Part shown: positions 32,597-40,102 of the stretch, one piece after another
Position numbering within the stretch: position 1 is the first letter of the stretch
Layout of the letters: each line of letters begins with the position of its first letter
DNA from: an uncultured Mucispirillum sp.
GTDB lineage: Bacteria > Chrysiogenota > Deferribacteres > Deferribacterales > Mucispirillaceae
Assembly (NCBI GenBank): GCA_910586745.1
Contig: CAJUJZ010000002.1
Span: 2,364 to 48,163 of the forward strand
Length of the DNA stretch: 45,800 nt
Reading direction: 5' to 3'
Made by a program: the position numbers and the translations under genes
Notes under the pieces: model-generated
What the model was told of the DNA's origin: nothing
What the model saw: the letters and a program-made list of their open reading frames with translations, nothing else
Databases searched by the model: none

Positions 32597-32618
32597 TATA
32601 TAAATTAAAAGTGTTTTT
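32578..32618. terminator. Bidirectional terminator between convergent genes
   Basis: AAAAACACTTTTAA (32578-32591) and TTAAAAGTGTTTTT (32605-32618) form a perfect 14-bp stem with T runs on both strands. It serves the acetyltransferase gene on the plus strand and the SDR gene on the minus strand. Confidence 0.85.
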
Positions 32619-32632
32619 AATATTATAAAATA

Positions 32633-33406
32633 TTATAAATTTTTATTAAACATTGTTGCAGACCTTTGTGCTGTTGGTGTTACAAGCAGGTTATGTATAT
32701 TAATATGTTCTGGAAGGGTAGTCATAAAGTAAATAATATCAGCAATATCTGAAGCCGAAAGCGGTTGAAAACCTTTATAAACATTATCTGCTTTATCTTT
32801 ATCCCCATTAAAACGAACAAGTGAAAATTCTGTTTCAACAGCCCCTGGTTCAATAGTAGATATTCTTATATTTGTTTTAAGCATATCCATATTCATTGCC
32901 TGATTTAATGCTCTCACAGCATGTTTTGAGGCATTATAAACATTACCGCCGGGATATACCTGACTGCCGGCAATACTTCCAATGTTTATAACAGTTCCTT
33001 CATTTTTTTCTATCATTAATGGAAGTACAGCTTTTGCCATATATAAAAATCCTTTTACATTTGTATCTATCATGTCTTCCCAGTCATCTATTTCGCCATC
33101 TTGAATAGCTGACATACCTTTTGCAAGCCCTGCATTATTTATGAATATATAAGGTGTTAAATGTTTATTTTTAAGTTCCTGTCCAAATGCTTCAACAGCT
33201 TCCCTGTCTCTTACATCAAAACAGTATGGTGCTGCTATTATATTATACTTATTTTCAAGCTCATTTTGTATTTTTGCAAGCCTGTCATCTCGTCTTCCTG
33301 TAATTATAATATTTGCACCATTTTGTGCATATATTTCTGCACAGGCTCTGCCTATACCAGAAGTAGCACCAGTTATTAATACAAGCTTTCCTTTAACACT
33401 AATCAT
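32633..33406 (-). CDS. SDR family NAD(P)-dependent oxidoreductase (YdfG-like)
   Basis: The 257-residue Rossmann protein has the cofactor motif TGATSGIGRA (12-21), followed by TGRRDDRL (an Arg pair that suits NADP). It has NNAG at about 91 and the catalytic YNASK at about 157-161 after the Ser of GSIAGSQ. The sequence resembles the short-chain dehydrogenase group of YdfG (3-hydroxy acid / L-allo-threonine dehydrogenase). It would reduce a small carbonyl compound in the cytoplasm. It lies 11 bases downstream of gspN, so it is probably the last gene of the type II pseudopilus transcript without a functional tie. The substrate is not determined by sequence. Confidence 0.9.
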   Translation of the reverse strand: MISVKGKLVLITGATSGIGRACAEIYAQNGANIIITGRRDDRLAKIQNELENKYNIIAAPYCFDVRDREAVEAFGQELKNKHLTPYIFINNAGLAKGMSAIQDGEIDDWEDMIDTNVKGFLYMAKAVLPLMIEKNEGTVINIGSIAGSQVYPGGNVYNASKHAVRALNQAMNMDMLKTNIRISTIEPGAVETEFSLVRFNGDKDKADNVYKGFQPLSASDIADIIYFMTTLPEHINIHNLLVTPTAQRSATMFNKNL

Positions 33407-33417
33407 AATTATACCTC

Positions 33418-34134
33418 TTATTTTATGGAAAATTTTGGAGCACGGGCAGGGCCTGTTAATGCAAATTTTAACGGATAATTGCCCATAGAAGCTTCACCAT
33501 TTATATTTAATACAGATGCATCTATTTTTTGTTTATTTAAATCTACATATCCTGCTGCATTTAATGAGTTTGCACCTTTTGCAGATAAGTTTTTAATAGT
33601 AAGCTTATTTTTATTAATATCTGCCTGACCTTTTAAAGAATCAACAGCTACAGGCATTAATGGATGATTAAATGACACTTTATTAGGGCTTTCCACATTA
33701 ACAACGCCTTTTTCATCTTTTATATTATATTTTATTTTTCCATTTACAGTGCCGCTTCCTGTCATACCTGTAATTTGTGCAATTCCTGCAACAGATGCTT
33801 TAATATCAGCATTAAGGTCATTACCAGTTAGCTTGCCTGTCAGCATAAATGCAGGGGAATCTGCTTTAAATGATATTCTTTTAAATAAAAGACTAACAGG
33901 GTTGTAATTAAGTTCTATATTCTTAATCACAAGTGGACCTGTTTGAATATTTGATGCAGTTGCACCAAAAAACGAAATATCAATTTTATCATATCTTAAA
34001 TCAATTTTGTTTTTTGTAACAGTATCTGCTATAATTTTTGATGCAACAGAGCTGAGAGGAAATGTTACTATTAAAGTAAGTATAAATGCTGCAAAAAAAG
34101 CTATAATAGAAAATATAATTTGTTTTTTAGTCAT
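33418..34134 (-). CDS. gspN: Type II secretion system protein GspN
   Basis: This 238-residue protein has one N-terminal membrane helix (about residues 7-28). The periplasmic part is made of beta-strand stretches (IDLRYDKIDISFFGATASNI, LVIKNIELNYNPVSLLFKRI, YPLKFALTGPARAPKFSIK) typical of the GspN family. GspN is an accessory inner-membrane subunit of unclear role, not present in all type II systems. It closes the gspG-N arm, 20 bases after gspM, with AAGAAGGAA before its ATG. The length and C-terminal motif agree with the family. An AsmA-like fold is the main alternative. Confidence 0.85.
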   Translation of the reverse strand: MTKKQIIFSIIAFFAAFILTLIVTFPLSSVASKIIADTVTKNKIDLRYDKIDISFFGATASNIQTGPLVIKNIELNYNPVSLLFKRISFKADSPAFMLTGKLTGNDLNADIKASVAGIAQITGMTGSGTVNGKIKYNIKDEKGVVNVESPNKVSFNHPLMPVAVDSLKGQADINKNKLTIKNLSAKGANSLNAAGYVDLNKQKIDASVLNINGEASMGNYPLKFALTGPARAPKFSIK

Positions 34135-34154
34135 TATTAATTCCTTCTTAATGG

Positions 34155-34814
34155 TTACATTTTTACTATTTCAATAGAAGAATCAATCATTTTAGGGTTA
34201 TCATATCTTTTATTAAAGTTAATAACTTTTATGCTTAAATTATCATATTTTTCAATATCTGCGATAAATTTAATAAATTCATCATAATATAAGTTTTCAA
34301 GCCTTAATGTAACATGCTCAATGCCTTTTGCTGCACCAACAGGTCGCAGGTTTACTATTTTATCTGATATTCCAAGAGCAGAGCCTGTATTTTGCACATA
34401 TACAAGCAGTGTATGTGTCATAGCATTAATGCCTGTTGATTTTGCAAACTGAATTTGACCTGCCATATTTGCAACTTTTTCAAGTTTTTTATATGTATTA
34501 TCTGATGCTGTCTTTTTTGATTCTATTTTTGAGTTTAGAAAAGCATTTGTCCAGTAGAATACAAAAAATATACCCATAACTACAACAAAAGATGTTAATA
34601 TCTGCTGTTTATATCGAATATAGAAGCTGCGAACATCAAAATTTTTAATATCCTGTAATGATATATTTATTAAATTCTGCAGGCTGAATTTACCTGATGA
34701 GCTTTCAGAAATATTTTTAGATGCTGCTTTTTCTTTTAAAGCACTAAAATCAGGCTTTTTAAATTTAATTTCAGTAGTTTTTAGTTTATGAAAAATCTCT
34801 TTTAATTTTTCCAT
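34155..34814 (-). CDS. gspM: Type II secretion system protein GspM
   Basis: The 219-residue protein has a cytoplasmic tail of about 70 residues (longer than usual) and a single membrane helix (QILTSFVVVMGIFFVFYWTN, about 70-89). A periplasmic helix-plus-ferredoxin-like region follows, with RLENLYYDEFIKFIADIEKY near 168-187. This matches GspM, which binds GspL at the inner-membrane platform. Sequence conservation in this family is poor; order in the operon (after gspL by 3 bases, before gspN) supports the call. Confidence 0.82.
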   Translation of the reverse strand: MEKLKEIFHKLKTTEIKFKKPDFSALKEKAASKNISESSSGKFSLQNLINISLQDIKNFDVRSFYIRYKQQILTSFVVVMGIFFVFYWTNAFLNSKIESKKTASDNTYKKLEKVANMAGQIQFAKSTGINAMTHTLLVYVQNTGSALGISDKIVNLRPVGAAKGIEHVTLRLENLYYDEFIKFIADIEKYDNLSIKVINFNKRYDNPKMIDSSIEIVKM

Positions 34815-34817
34815 ATA

Positions 34818-35831
34818 TTACCTTTGAGCCTTTGTATATTTCATTGTAAATGAAATACCATCTTTTGTTTTTTTAGTATCATCTACATTTACAGTAGACT
34901 GTAATTTATTTTCCATAATTCTTTTAATTTCATCAACCTTAGCAAAGCTTGTGGCTGTGCCTGATACTCTAATATCATCATCGCGGATATTAATATTATT
35001 AAACATAATACCTTCTATACCAGCATCATTTAAGTTATTTAAAATATTTAATATCCTTTCACTTGTTCCTGCTGTAGTGACTGATTTAGACTGCTGCACA
35101 AGTGAGCCGTATGGATCTTTAGATGAAGCAACACCTAAATTATTATATACTTTTGAAAGTGCATCTTCATAATATTTATTTACTTTATTATAGGCAGCTA
35201 TTTCGCTGATACCTCCCATAATCATAACAAGATAAATCATTCCAAGTATGGCAGCAGGAGCAGCAAGTGGCAGTTTCATTGCAGATTTTCTAACAACCCC
35301 AGGCAGAAACATAGAATATTTTACTGTCTGCATTGTTTCAAATAAATCTTTTGCTGTAGTATAGTCTACATCTTTATCTTCAATAAGTGATACCATATTT
35401 TCAGAAAGTCTGTATTTTTTACTGCCATCTGAAAAAATAAATTCATTATATTTTATACACTGCTCTAAAAATGGTGTAGATATTTTCTTAAAACCTGCAA
35501 ATATGTCTGTATTTTCATATATAATATTTATTAATGTCTGGTTAATAACATATATTATAGTTTTACCAGAATGCTGAAATACTCCATATTCTTTTATCAT
35601 ATCAGCAGGGAAAAGCACATTTAAATAGTTTGCAGCAATTGCATGAAGTTTTTTTGCACTTGTAGATATATTTTCCATACCAATATAAAAAAAGTACGAA
35701 TCATCTATTAAAAGGGCAGATTTACTGCTGTCGCACATTACATCATCACTGTTTACCCGATACATGGATGCACCAGTCAGTTTATAAAGTAATCCATCTT
35801 TTAAATAATAGTTATTTTCAGAGTTACTCAA
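34818..35831 (-). CDS. gspL: Type II secretion system protein GspL
   Basis: The start codon is TTG (35831-35829), with GGAG about 9 bases ahead; no in-frame ATG lies near with a better signal. The 337 residues have a cytoplasmic actin-like region of about 190 residues (SSKSALLIDDSYFFYIGMEN, FLEQCIKYNEFIFSDGS). One membrane helix follows (LAAPAAILGMIYLVMIMGGI), then a periplasmic ferredoxin-like domain (NILNNLNDAGIEGIMFNNIN). GspL links the ATPase GspE to the membrane platform. The cytoplasmic domain is shorter than in Vibrio EpsL. It stands between gspK (16-base gap) and gspM (3-base gap). Confidence 0.82.
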   Translation of the reverse strand: MSNSENNYYLKDGLLYKLTGASMYRVNSDDVMCDSSKSALLIDDSYFFYIGMENISTSAKKLHAIAANYLNVLFPADMIKEYGVFQHSGKTIIYVINQTLINIIYENTDIFAGFKKISTPFLEQCIKYNEFIFSDGSKKYRLSENMVSLIEDKDVDYTTAKDLFETMQTVKYSMFLPGVVRKSAMKLPLAAPAAILGMIYLVMIMGGISEIAAYNKVNKYYEDALSKVYNNLGVASSKDPYGSLVQQSKSVTTAGTSERILNILNNLNDAGIEGIMFNNINIRDDDIRVSGTATSFAKVDEIKRIMENKLQSTVNVDDTKKTKDGISFTMKYTKAQR

Positions 35832-35847
35832 AATAAATGCTCCAAAA

Positions 35848-36759
35848 TTAAAAATAGTCTATACTATTCCCCTCAATATATTTGACAGGGGAAACATTTG
35901 TGCCGTTTCTTTGAACAAGCAGATGATAATAAATATTATCATCTCCTATATTTAATTCAAGTTTAATATAAAATAAAGAAGATTTTACATCAATGTATGG
36001 TAAAATCTTGCTGTATTCATCCTGCATAGCAGAACCCATTAACTGATATATTGCTGAAACATCTTTAAAAGGCTCTGTTTCTCTTGTGGAAATAATATCT
36101 TCCACATAAGGTTCAAGTTCAGGAACATAAGCTTTTATTACTTCAGCTGAAGCCATATTTAAATTTATTTTATTGCTGTCACCTGCTATTGAAACATAAT
36201 GAGTCAGTTTTTTATATTCATCTTTAAATGATGGAATAAAAGCAAGTTCAGCTAAAGTCTGCAGTTGTGATGATTTTGCACTGTATGGTGCACTGTTTTC
36301 GTCAAACCTTTCACCTGTTGGGTCAGATGAACCTACCCATGTTCTAAGGTCATAAATATCGGATTCTGTAAGTTCTAGTTCAGATAAAAGGGTAGTTACT
36401 GCATTCTCTGTTCTTTCTTTTAATTTTTCATCATTTGATACAAGACCTGCAAGTGGCACTTTCGAGTTAAGTGGTGTCATATAAACTGTCATAAAGCCAT
36501 TATCAAGAGGTATAGGTGGAATTTGTGCCCATATATCAGATGATGAATCATAAGTTTCTTCATCATACTGAAAAGCCATTTCTAATGCCTGTGTAGCAGT
36601 CATTGCATATATTGCACCCTGATAATCATTCTGCAGAGTAATAACTGTGCCATAAGCATTCATTGTTTTTTCATGTATAAATAATACTAATGTGGTGCAG
36701 GCTGCAATTATAATTAAGACAGTAACTAAAATAGAGCCTTTTTTCATATTTTTATTCAT
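35848..36759 (-). CDS. gspK: Type II secretion minor pseudopilin GspK
   Basis: The short leader MNKNMKKG is followed by SILVTVLIIIAACTTLVLFI, a pseudopilin helix lacking Glu at +5, as is normal for GspK. The 303-residue length, the alpha-domain (ELTESDIYDLRTWVGSSDPTG) and the later NLNMASAEVIKAY motif (helix-hairpin-helix like) fit GspK, which caps the pseudopilus tip with GspI and GspJ. The second Met (36747) is an equally possible start. It follows gspJ without a gap. Confidence 0.92.
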   Translation of the reverse strand: MNKNMKKGSILVTVLIIIAACTTLVLFIHEKTMNAYGTVITLQNDYQGAIYAMTATQALEMAFQYDEETYDSSSDIWAQIPPIPLDNGFMTVYMTPLNSKVPLAGLVSNDEKLKERTENAVTTLLSELELTESDIYDLRTWVGSSDPTGERFDENSAPYSAKSSQLQTLAELAFIPSFKDEYKKLTHYVSIAGDSNKINLNMASAEVIKAYVPELEPYVEDIISTRETEPFKDVSAIYQLMGSAMQDEYSKILPYIDVKSSLFYIKLELNIGDDNIYYHLLVQRNGTNVSPVKYIEGNSIDYF

Positions 36760-37281
36760 TTAAGTATTATCCATTGTTCGAACAACTGGTATAACTATCT
36801 GCTGTTCATTTATTTTTACAGTAATATTCATCATTTTAGCATTTGCAGCAACATCTTCTTTATATTCTGTGCCATCATAAAAAGTGGCAGAAAATTCTGT
36901 TACATTTGGAATTATTCGCATTTCCATGCTGAAAGCTGTATCATTATTTTCTTCTTTTCTTACAAGATAGTTTTCATCATCTATATAATATGTAACATCT
37001 ACAGGCAGTGCTTTATTAAAACGCATACTGTTTTGTGTTGATAACTTAAGCCTGTAAATCTGACCAGATTTATCAAGAGATAAAGAGTTTCCTATCATCA
37101 TTCTGGCATCTCTATTCATAAGCCTTGTAAGAGATTCCTGCAAAATAATATTCCTGCTTTGTGTAATAGAGCTGTCACGCATATTAGCAATAGATGAAAA
37201 AATGGAAAATACACCAAGAGCCACAATGGAAGATATGGCTGCAGCAATAAGAAGTTCTAAAAGAGTAAAGCCTTTTTTCAT
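36760..37281 (-). CDS. gspJ: Type II secretion minor pseudopilin GspJ
   Basis: The leader MKKG ends at the prepilin peptidase site before FTLLELLIAAAISSIVALGV, with Glu at +5. The globular part of about 150 residues (RIIPNVTEFSATFYDGTEYK) matches GspJ. The ATG overlaps the gspI stop (TGATG); one codon upstream there is a GTG (37284) that could also be used. GspJ joins GspI and GspK in the pilus tip complex. The order I-J-K is the standard one. Confidence 0.92.
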   Translation of the reverse strand: MKKGFTLLELLIAAAISSIVALGVFSIFSSIANMRDSSITQSRNIILQESLTRLMNRDARMMIGNSLSLDKSGQIYRLKLSTQNSMRFNKALPVDVTYYIDDENYLVRKEENNDTAFSMEMRIIPNVTEFSATFYDGTEYKEDVAANAKMMNITVKINEQQIVIPVVRTMDNT

Positions 37282-37652
37282 CACATTCCAAACCCTGTGC
37301 TGCCTGAGGCTTTTTCATAATAAACAAATGTAGTGCTTGCATTACTTGTGGAAACAGTCATAGTGATTTTCTGCACCATTGGAACGCCTGATGATTCTTT
37401 TAAAAAGGAATAATAAACTAATGTGCCGTTATAATCTTCTACTTCTTCATAAGCTTTGTTAGGAAAATTAATCTGGCGGCTTATTCTGTCATATCCTCTT
37501 TCTATAACAAACATTTTTTCTTTAGCAGAAATTAATGTTTTTAATGACATATTTTGCAGAGAATAAATACCAAGCATGCTAATGCTCAGCACTGCAAGAG
37601 CAATCATTACTTCTAAAAGAGTAAAGCCTTTTTTTAATGTTTTCTGCTTCAT
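37281..37652 (-). CDS. gspI: Type II secretion minor pseudopilin GspI
   Basis: The 123-residue protein has leader MKQKTLKKG and then FTLLEVMIALAVLSISMLGI, a textbook pseudopilin start with Glu at +5. The small C-terminal domain (FVIERGYDRISRQINFPN) has GspI size. It would nucleate the pseudopilus tip. It overlaps gspH by one base (TAATG) and is followed by gspJ with an overlap, showing a tightly packed operon. Confidence 0.92.
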   Translation of the reverse strand: MKQKTLKKGFTLLEVMIALAVLSISMLGIYSLQNMSLKTLISAKEKMFVIERGYDRISRQINFPNKAYEEVEDYNGTLVYYSFLKESSGVPMVQKITMTVSTSNASTTFVYYEKASGSTGFGM

Positions 37653-38095
37653 TATTCCTCAGTTTTTTTATATCTTGTAGTCATAAGCAGTGGAATAGAT
37701 TCTATTATTCTGCCATCATTCAAGGTTAATTCAAAGTAATCACACATCCCGTCAGGATATATTCTGATTGCATATTCATTTCCCTGAGTTTGATAGCGGT
37801 TAATTACTGCATCTGTTACTTCTTTAATATCTGGTATTGTTTTAGTTTCTTTATCGTGGTTCAATAAATTGGCACTTCCTTTAAAGCCTGTAATAACAAT
37901 AGGCTGTCCTAGTTCAATTGATCGTTCCCATTCTGCTTTTATAAGCTTATCCAGATAATCAAGCTGCGGGTCTATACCTACACTTTTTGATGTAAATTTA
38001 GGAGTTAAGCTCATAAGTCCTATGCCTATGATAAGCATAACTATCATTATTTCCATTAAAGTAAATGCTTTTTTATATTTATGTATTTTATGCAT
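37652..38095 (-). CDS. gspH: Type II secretion minor pseudopilin GspH
   Basis: The 147-residue protein has MHKIHKYKKA then FTLMEIMIVMLIIGIGLMSL. The residue before the cleavage site is Ala, not the nearly invariant Gly, which could slow or change processing by the prepilin peptidase; Glu at +5 is kept. The globular part (AEWERSIELGQPIVITGFKG, NEYAIRIYPDGMCDYFELTL) fits the GspH fold. It is separated from gspG by a hairpin, so its transcripts are probably less abundant. The peptidase gene is not in the window. Confidence 0.88.
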   Translation of the reverse strand: MHKIHKYKKAFTLMEIMIVMLIIGIGLMSLTPKFTSKSVGIDPQLDYLDKLIKAEWERSIELGQPIVITGFKGSANLLNHDKETKTIPDIKEVTDAVINRYQTQGNEYAIRIYPDGMCDYFELTLNDGRIIESIPLLMTTRYKKTEE

Positions 38096-38106
38096 ATGTG
38101 AAAAAC

Positions 38107-38138
38107 AAAGGGAAAGTAGGGTATCCCCCTTTCCCTTT
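38107..38138 (-). terminator. Intra-operon hairpin between gspG and gspH (attenuator candidate)
   Basis: AAAGGGAAAG (38107-38116) pairs perfectly with CTTTCCCTTT (38129-38138), with an additional inner GGG/CCC pair. On the minus strand the stem is followed by GTTTTTC. It sits 9 bases past the gspG stop and 11 before gspH, consistent with partial termination that leaves more gspG than gspH-N message. Confidence 0.7.
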
Positions 38139-38147
38139 ATAATAAAA

Positions 38148-38597
38148 TTACTGTCCTATAGTATATGATGCAATATCTGCATTATAGTTTTCACCGCCTT
38201 CCTGACCATCTGCTCCAAACGAGATGATTTCATAATCTCTGTTTTCATCTTCAGTAGGGCTTCTGTATATATATTCATTACCCCATGGGTCTTTGGGAAC
38301 AGTAGTTGTTGAAAGATATCCACCTGGGCTCCAGCTGTTAGGAACAGGTTCTAACTCTGGTTTTTCAACAAGAGCCTGCAGACCTTGGTCAGTAGTAGGG
38401 TAGTTGCCATTATCAAGTTTATACATATTTAAGGCACTTTCTAAGGCTTTTATATCATTTATAGCTTTTGTTACTCTTGCTTTATCTGGTGCACTCATAA
38501 TTTTTGGACCTATAAATGTAGCTAAAAGCCCTAAAATAACAAGAACAACCATAAGCTCAATCAGTGTAAACCCTGGACGCATTCTTCTTTTTTCCAT
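38148..38597 (-). CDS. gspG: Type II secretion major pseudopilin GspG
   Basis: The start at 38597 has GAGG 9 bases upstream; an earlier TTG frame to 38606 is not needed. The leader MEKRRMRPG is followed by FTLIELMVVLVILGLLATFI, with Glu at +5. Conserved GspG features follow: ALNMYKLDNGNYPTTDQGL, WSPGGYLSTTTVPKDPWGN and ISFGADGQEGG near the calcium site. It forms the pseudopilus shaft. It is the first gene of the leftward arm, transcribed away from the CPBP protease gene, with a hairpin after its stop. Confidence 0.97.
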   Translation of the reverse strand: MEKRRMRPGFTLIELMVVLVILGLLATFIGPKIMSAPDKARVTKAINDIKALESALNMYKLDNGNYPTTDQGLQALVEKPELEPVPNSWSPGGYLSTTTVPKDPWGNEYIYRSPTEDENRDYEIISFGADGQEGGENYNADIASYTIGQ

Positions 38598-38706
38598 ATT
38601 TAACAACCTCTTTTATTTTATTAAATTTATCAAAAAATATCATAAAACATTAAAAAAATCAATAAATCATTTAATTTTTCAAATAATTGTTCGATACATA
38701 TAATGT

Positions 38707-39147
38707 ATGAAAAAATATATTTTGCCAATAATAGTTTTTACTGCTGTATCTGTATATTTTATATGCTGTATTTATCTATATGATATATCAAATATGTCTT
38801 TATATAATATTGTTCTTTTTATTTTTGCTTCTCCTTTATTAGAGGAGTTTGTATTCAGAGGATTAGTTCAAAAAAGTATAAATAATTTTTTAAAATCTGG
38901 TATTTTTCTATATATTTCATCTGGAAGTATTATATCATCATTAATTTTTACATTTATCCATTTAATATTAAATGATTTTGCATTTATATATTTACTGGTA
39001 TTTTTCCCTTCTTTATTTTTTGGATATTTATATGATAAGTATAAAACTTTATTACTACCTGTTTTATTTCACAGTTTCTTCAATATTAATGTATTTATAG
39101 CATATCCTCTTAATGATTTAACATTTTTTTTTGTTGAGAAATTATAG
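38707..39147 (+). CDS. Small CPBP-family intramembrane protease
   Basis: The protein is only 146 residues with four or so membrane helices, shorter than typical CPBP proteins (over 200). It keeps the three motifs of the glutamic intramembrane protease family: EEFVFRG with Glu46/Glu47 and Arg51, FTFIH with His85, and FHSFFN with His122 and Asn126. CPBP enzymes cut within membrane segments. Some short ones (myxosortase or JDVT-CTERM associated) process C-terminal sorting signals of type II-secreted proteins. It lies between the two arms of the type II locus, 110 bases from gspG and 64 before gspC, on the gspC strand. No good Shine-Dalgarno is seen. The substrate is unknown, and the link to secretion is inferred from position. 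Confidence 0.85.
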   Translation: MKKYILPIIVFTAVSVYFICCIYLYDISNMSLYNIVLFIFASPLLEEFVFRGLVQKSINNFLKSGIFLYISSGSIISSLIFTFIHLILNDFAFIYLLVFFPSLFFGYLYDKYKTLLLPVLFHSFFNINVFIAYPLNDLTFFFVEKL

Positions 39148-39211
39148 AGAAAGTGATGATGATATAAAAAAATGTTTGCATTTTATGTGATAAATTGATA
39201 TTTCATATAGC

Positions 39212-40102
39212 ATGGTAAATTTTAAACTTCCTTATATAGTTTATCCCATAGTTATAGGTATAGCAGCAGGTTATTTAATTTCAGTAATAGCAGGAAGTGC
39301 TTTTATGGCACCAAAACCTTTACCTGTACCAAGGATAAAAAAAGTAGAAAAAGATAATTTAGATGTTAATAAAACAGCAGAAGATATTATTGCTAAAAAT
39401 ATCTTTTTATTAGATGTTATGCCTGTTCCAGCTGCAAATAATGCTGGTGCAGAAATTGGTGAAGATGGTAAACCAATTGTTACAAAAGATGGTGCTCCAT
39501 TAAATCCACCGCCCCCATTTAAAGCTGCTTTGATAGGCATTATTTATGATGAAGTTAACCATGCAGGTATAGCTACAATTAATCTTGATAATAGCACATT
39601 AAGTATCTCTCTTGGTAAAACTAAAGAAGGTATTACATTAGTTGATTTATCATTCAGCTTTGCCACGATAGAAAAGGATAAGAAAAGATATTCAATAGTT
39701 ATAGATAATGGTGCAGTTGTGCAGTCAATTCCTAAAAAACAGGCATCAAATACTGGTGTAAAAGTGCAGGACAGCGGAACAAATATTAATATTACTGTTC
39801 CAAGAGATGAACTTAAAAACGACTTGAAAGATATAAATAAAGTACTTCAGAGTGCAAGGGTTGCAACTTTTTATGAAGATGGCAATTTTGTGGGCTACAG
39901 AGTGGCTATGTTAAAGCCAGAATCACCATTATTAAAGCTTGGCTTAAAAGTAGGTGATGTTATTACTAGAATTAATGGCAGCGAGCTTACAAACCCTGCA
40001 GCATTATTTAATATGTTCTCTCAAGTTGATGATATATCAGCATTAAATGTAGATATGCTGAGAAATAATGAAAAAAAATCATTGTTTGTGGAAATTAGAT
40101 GA
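39212..40102 (+). CDS. gspC: Type II secretion system protein GspC
   Basis: The 296-residue protein has an N-terminal membrane helix (IVYPIVIGIAAGYLISVIAG, about 9-28). A Pro-rich linker follows, then the HR domain (PFKAALIGIIYDEVNHAGIA near 102-121), and a C-terminal PDZ domain (PLLKLGLKVGDVITRINGSE near 246-265). GspC connects the inner-membrane platform to the secretin and recruits substrates. The start ATG has no clear Shine-Dalgarno. It heads the gspC-F arm and overlaps gspD by 4 bases. Confidence 0.92.
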   Translation: MVNFKLPYIVYPIVIGIAAGYLISVIAGSAFMAPKPLPVPRIKKVEKDNLDVNKTAEDIIAKNIFLLDVMPVPAANNAGAEIGEDGKPIVTKDGAPLNPPPPFKAALIGIIYDEVNHAGIATINLDNSTLSISLGKTKEGITLVDLSFSFATIEKDKKRYSIVIDNGAVVQSIPKKQASNTGVKVQDSGTNINITVPRDELKNDLKDINKVLQSARVATFYEDGNFVGYRVAMLKPESPLLKLGLKVGDVITRINGSELTNPAALFNMFSQVDDISALNVDMLRNNEKKSLFVEIR

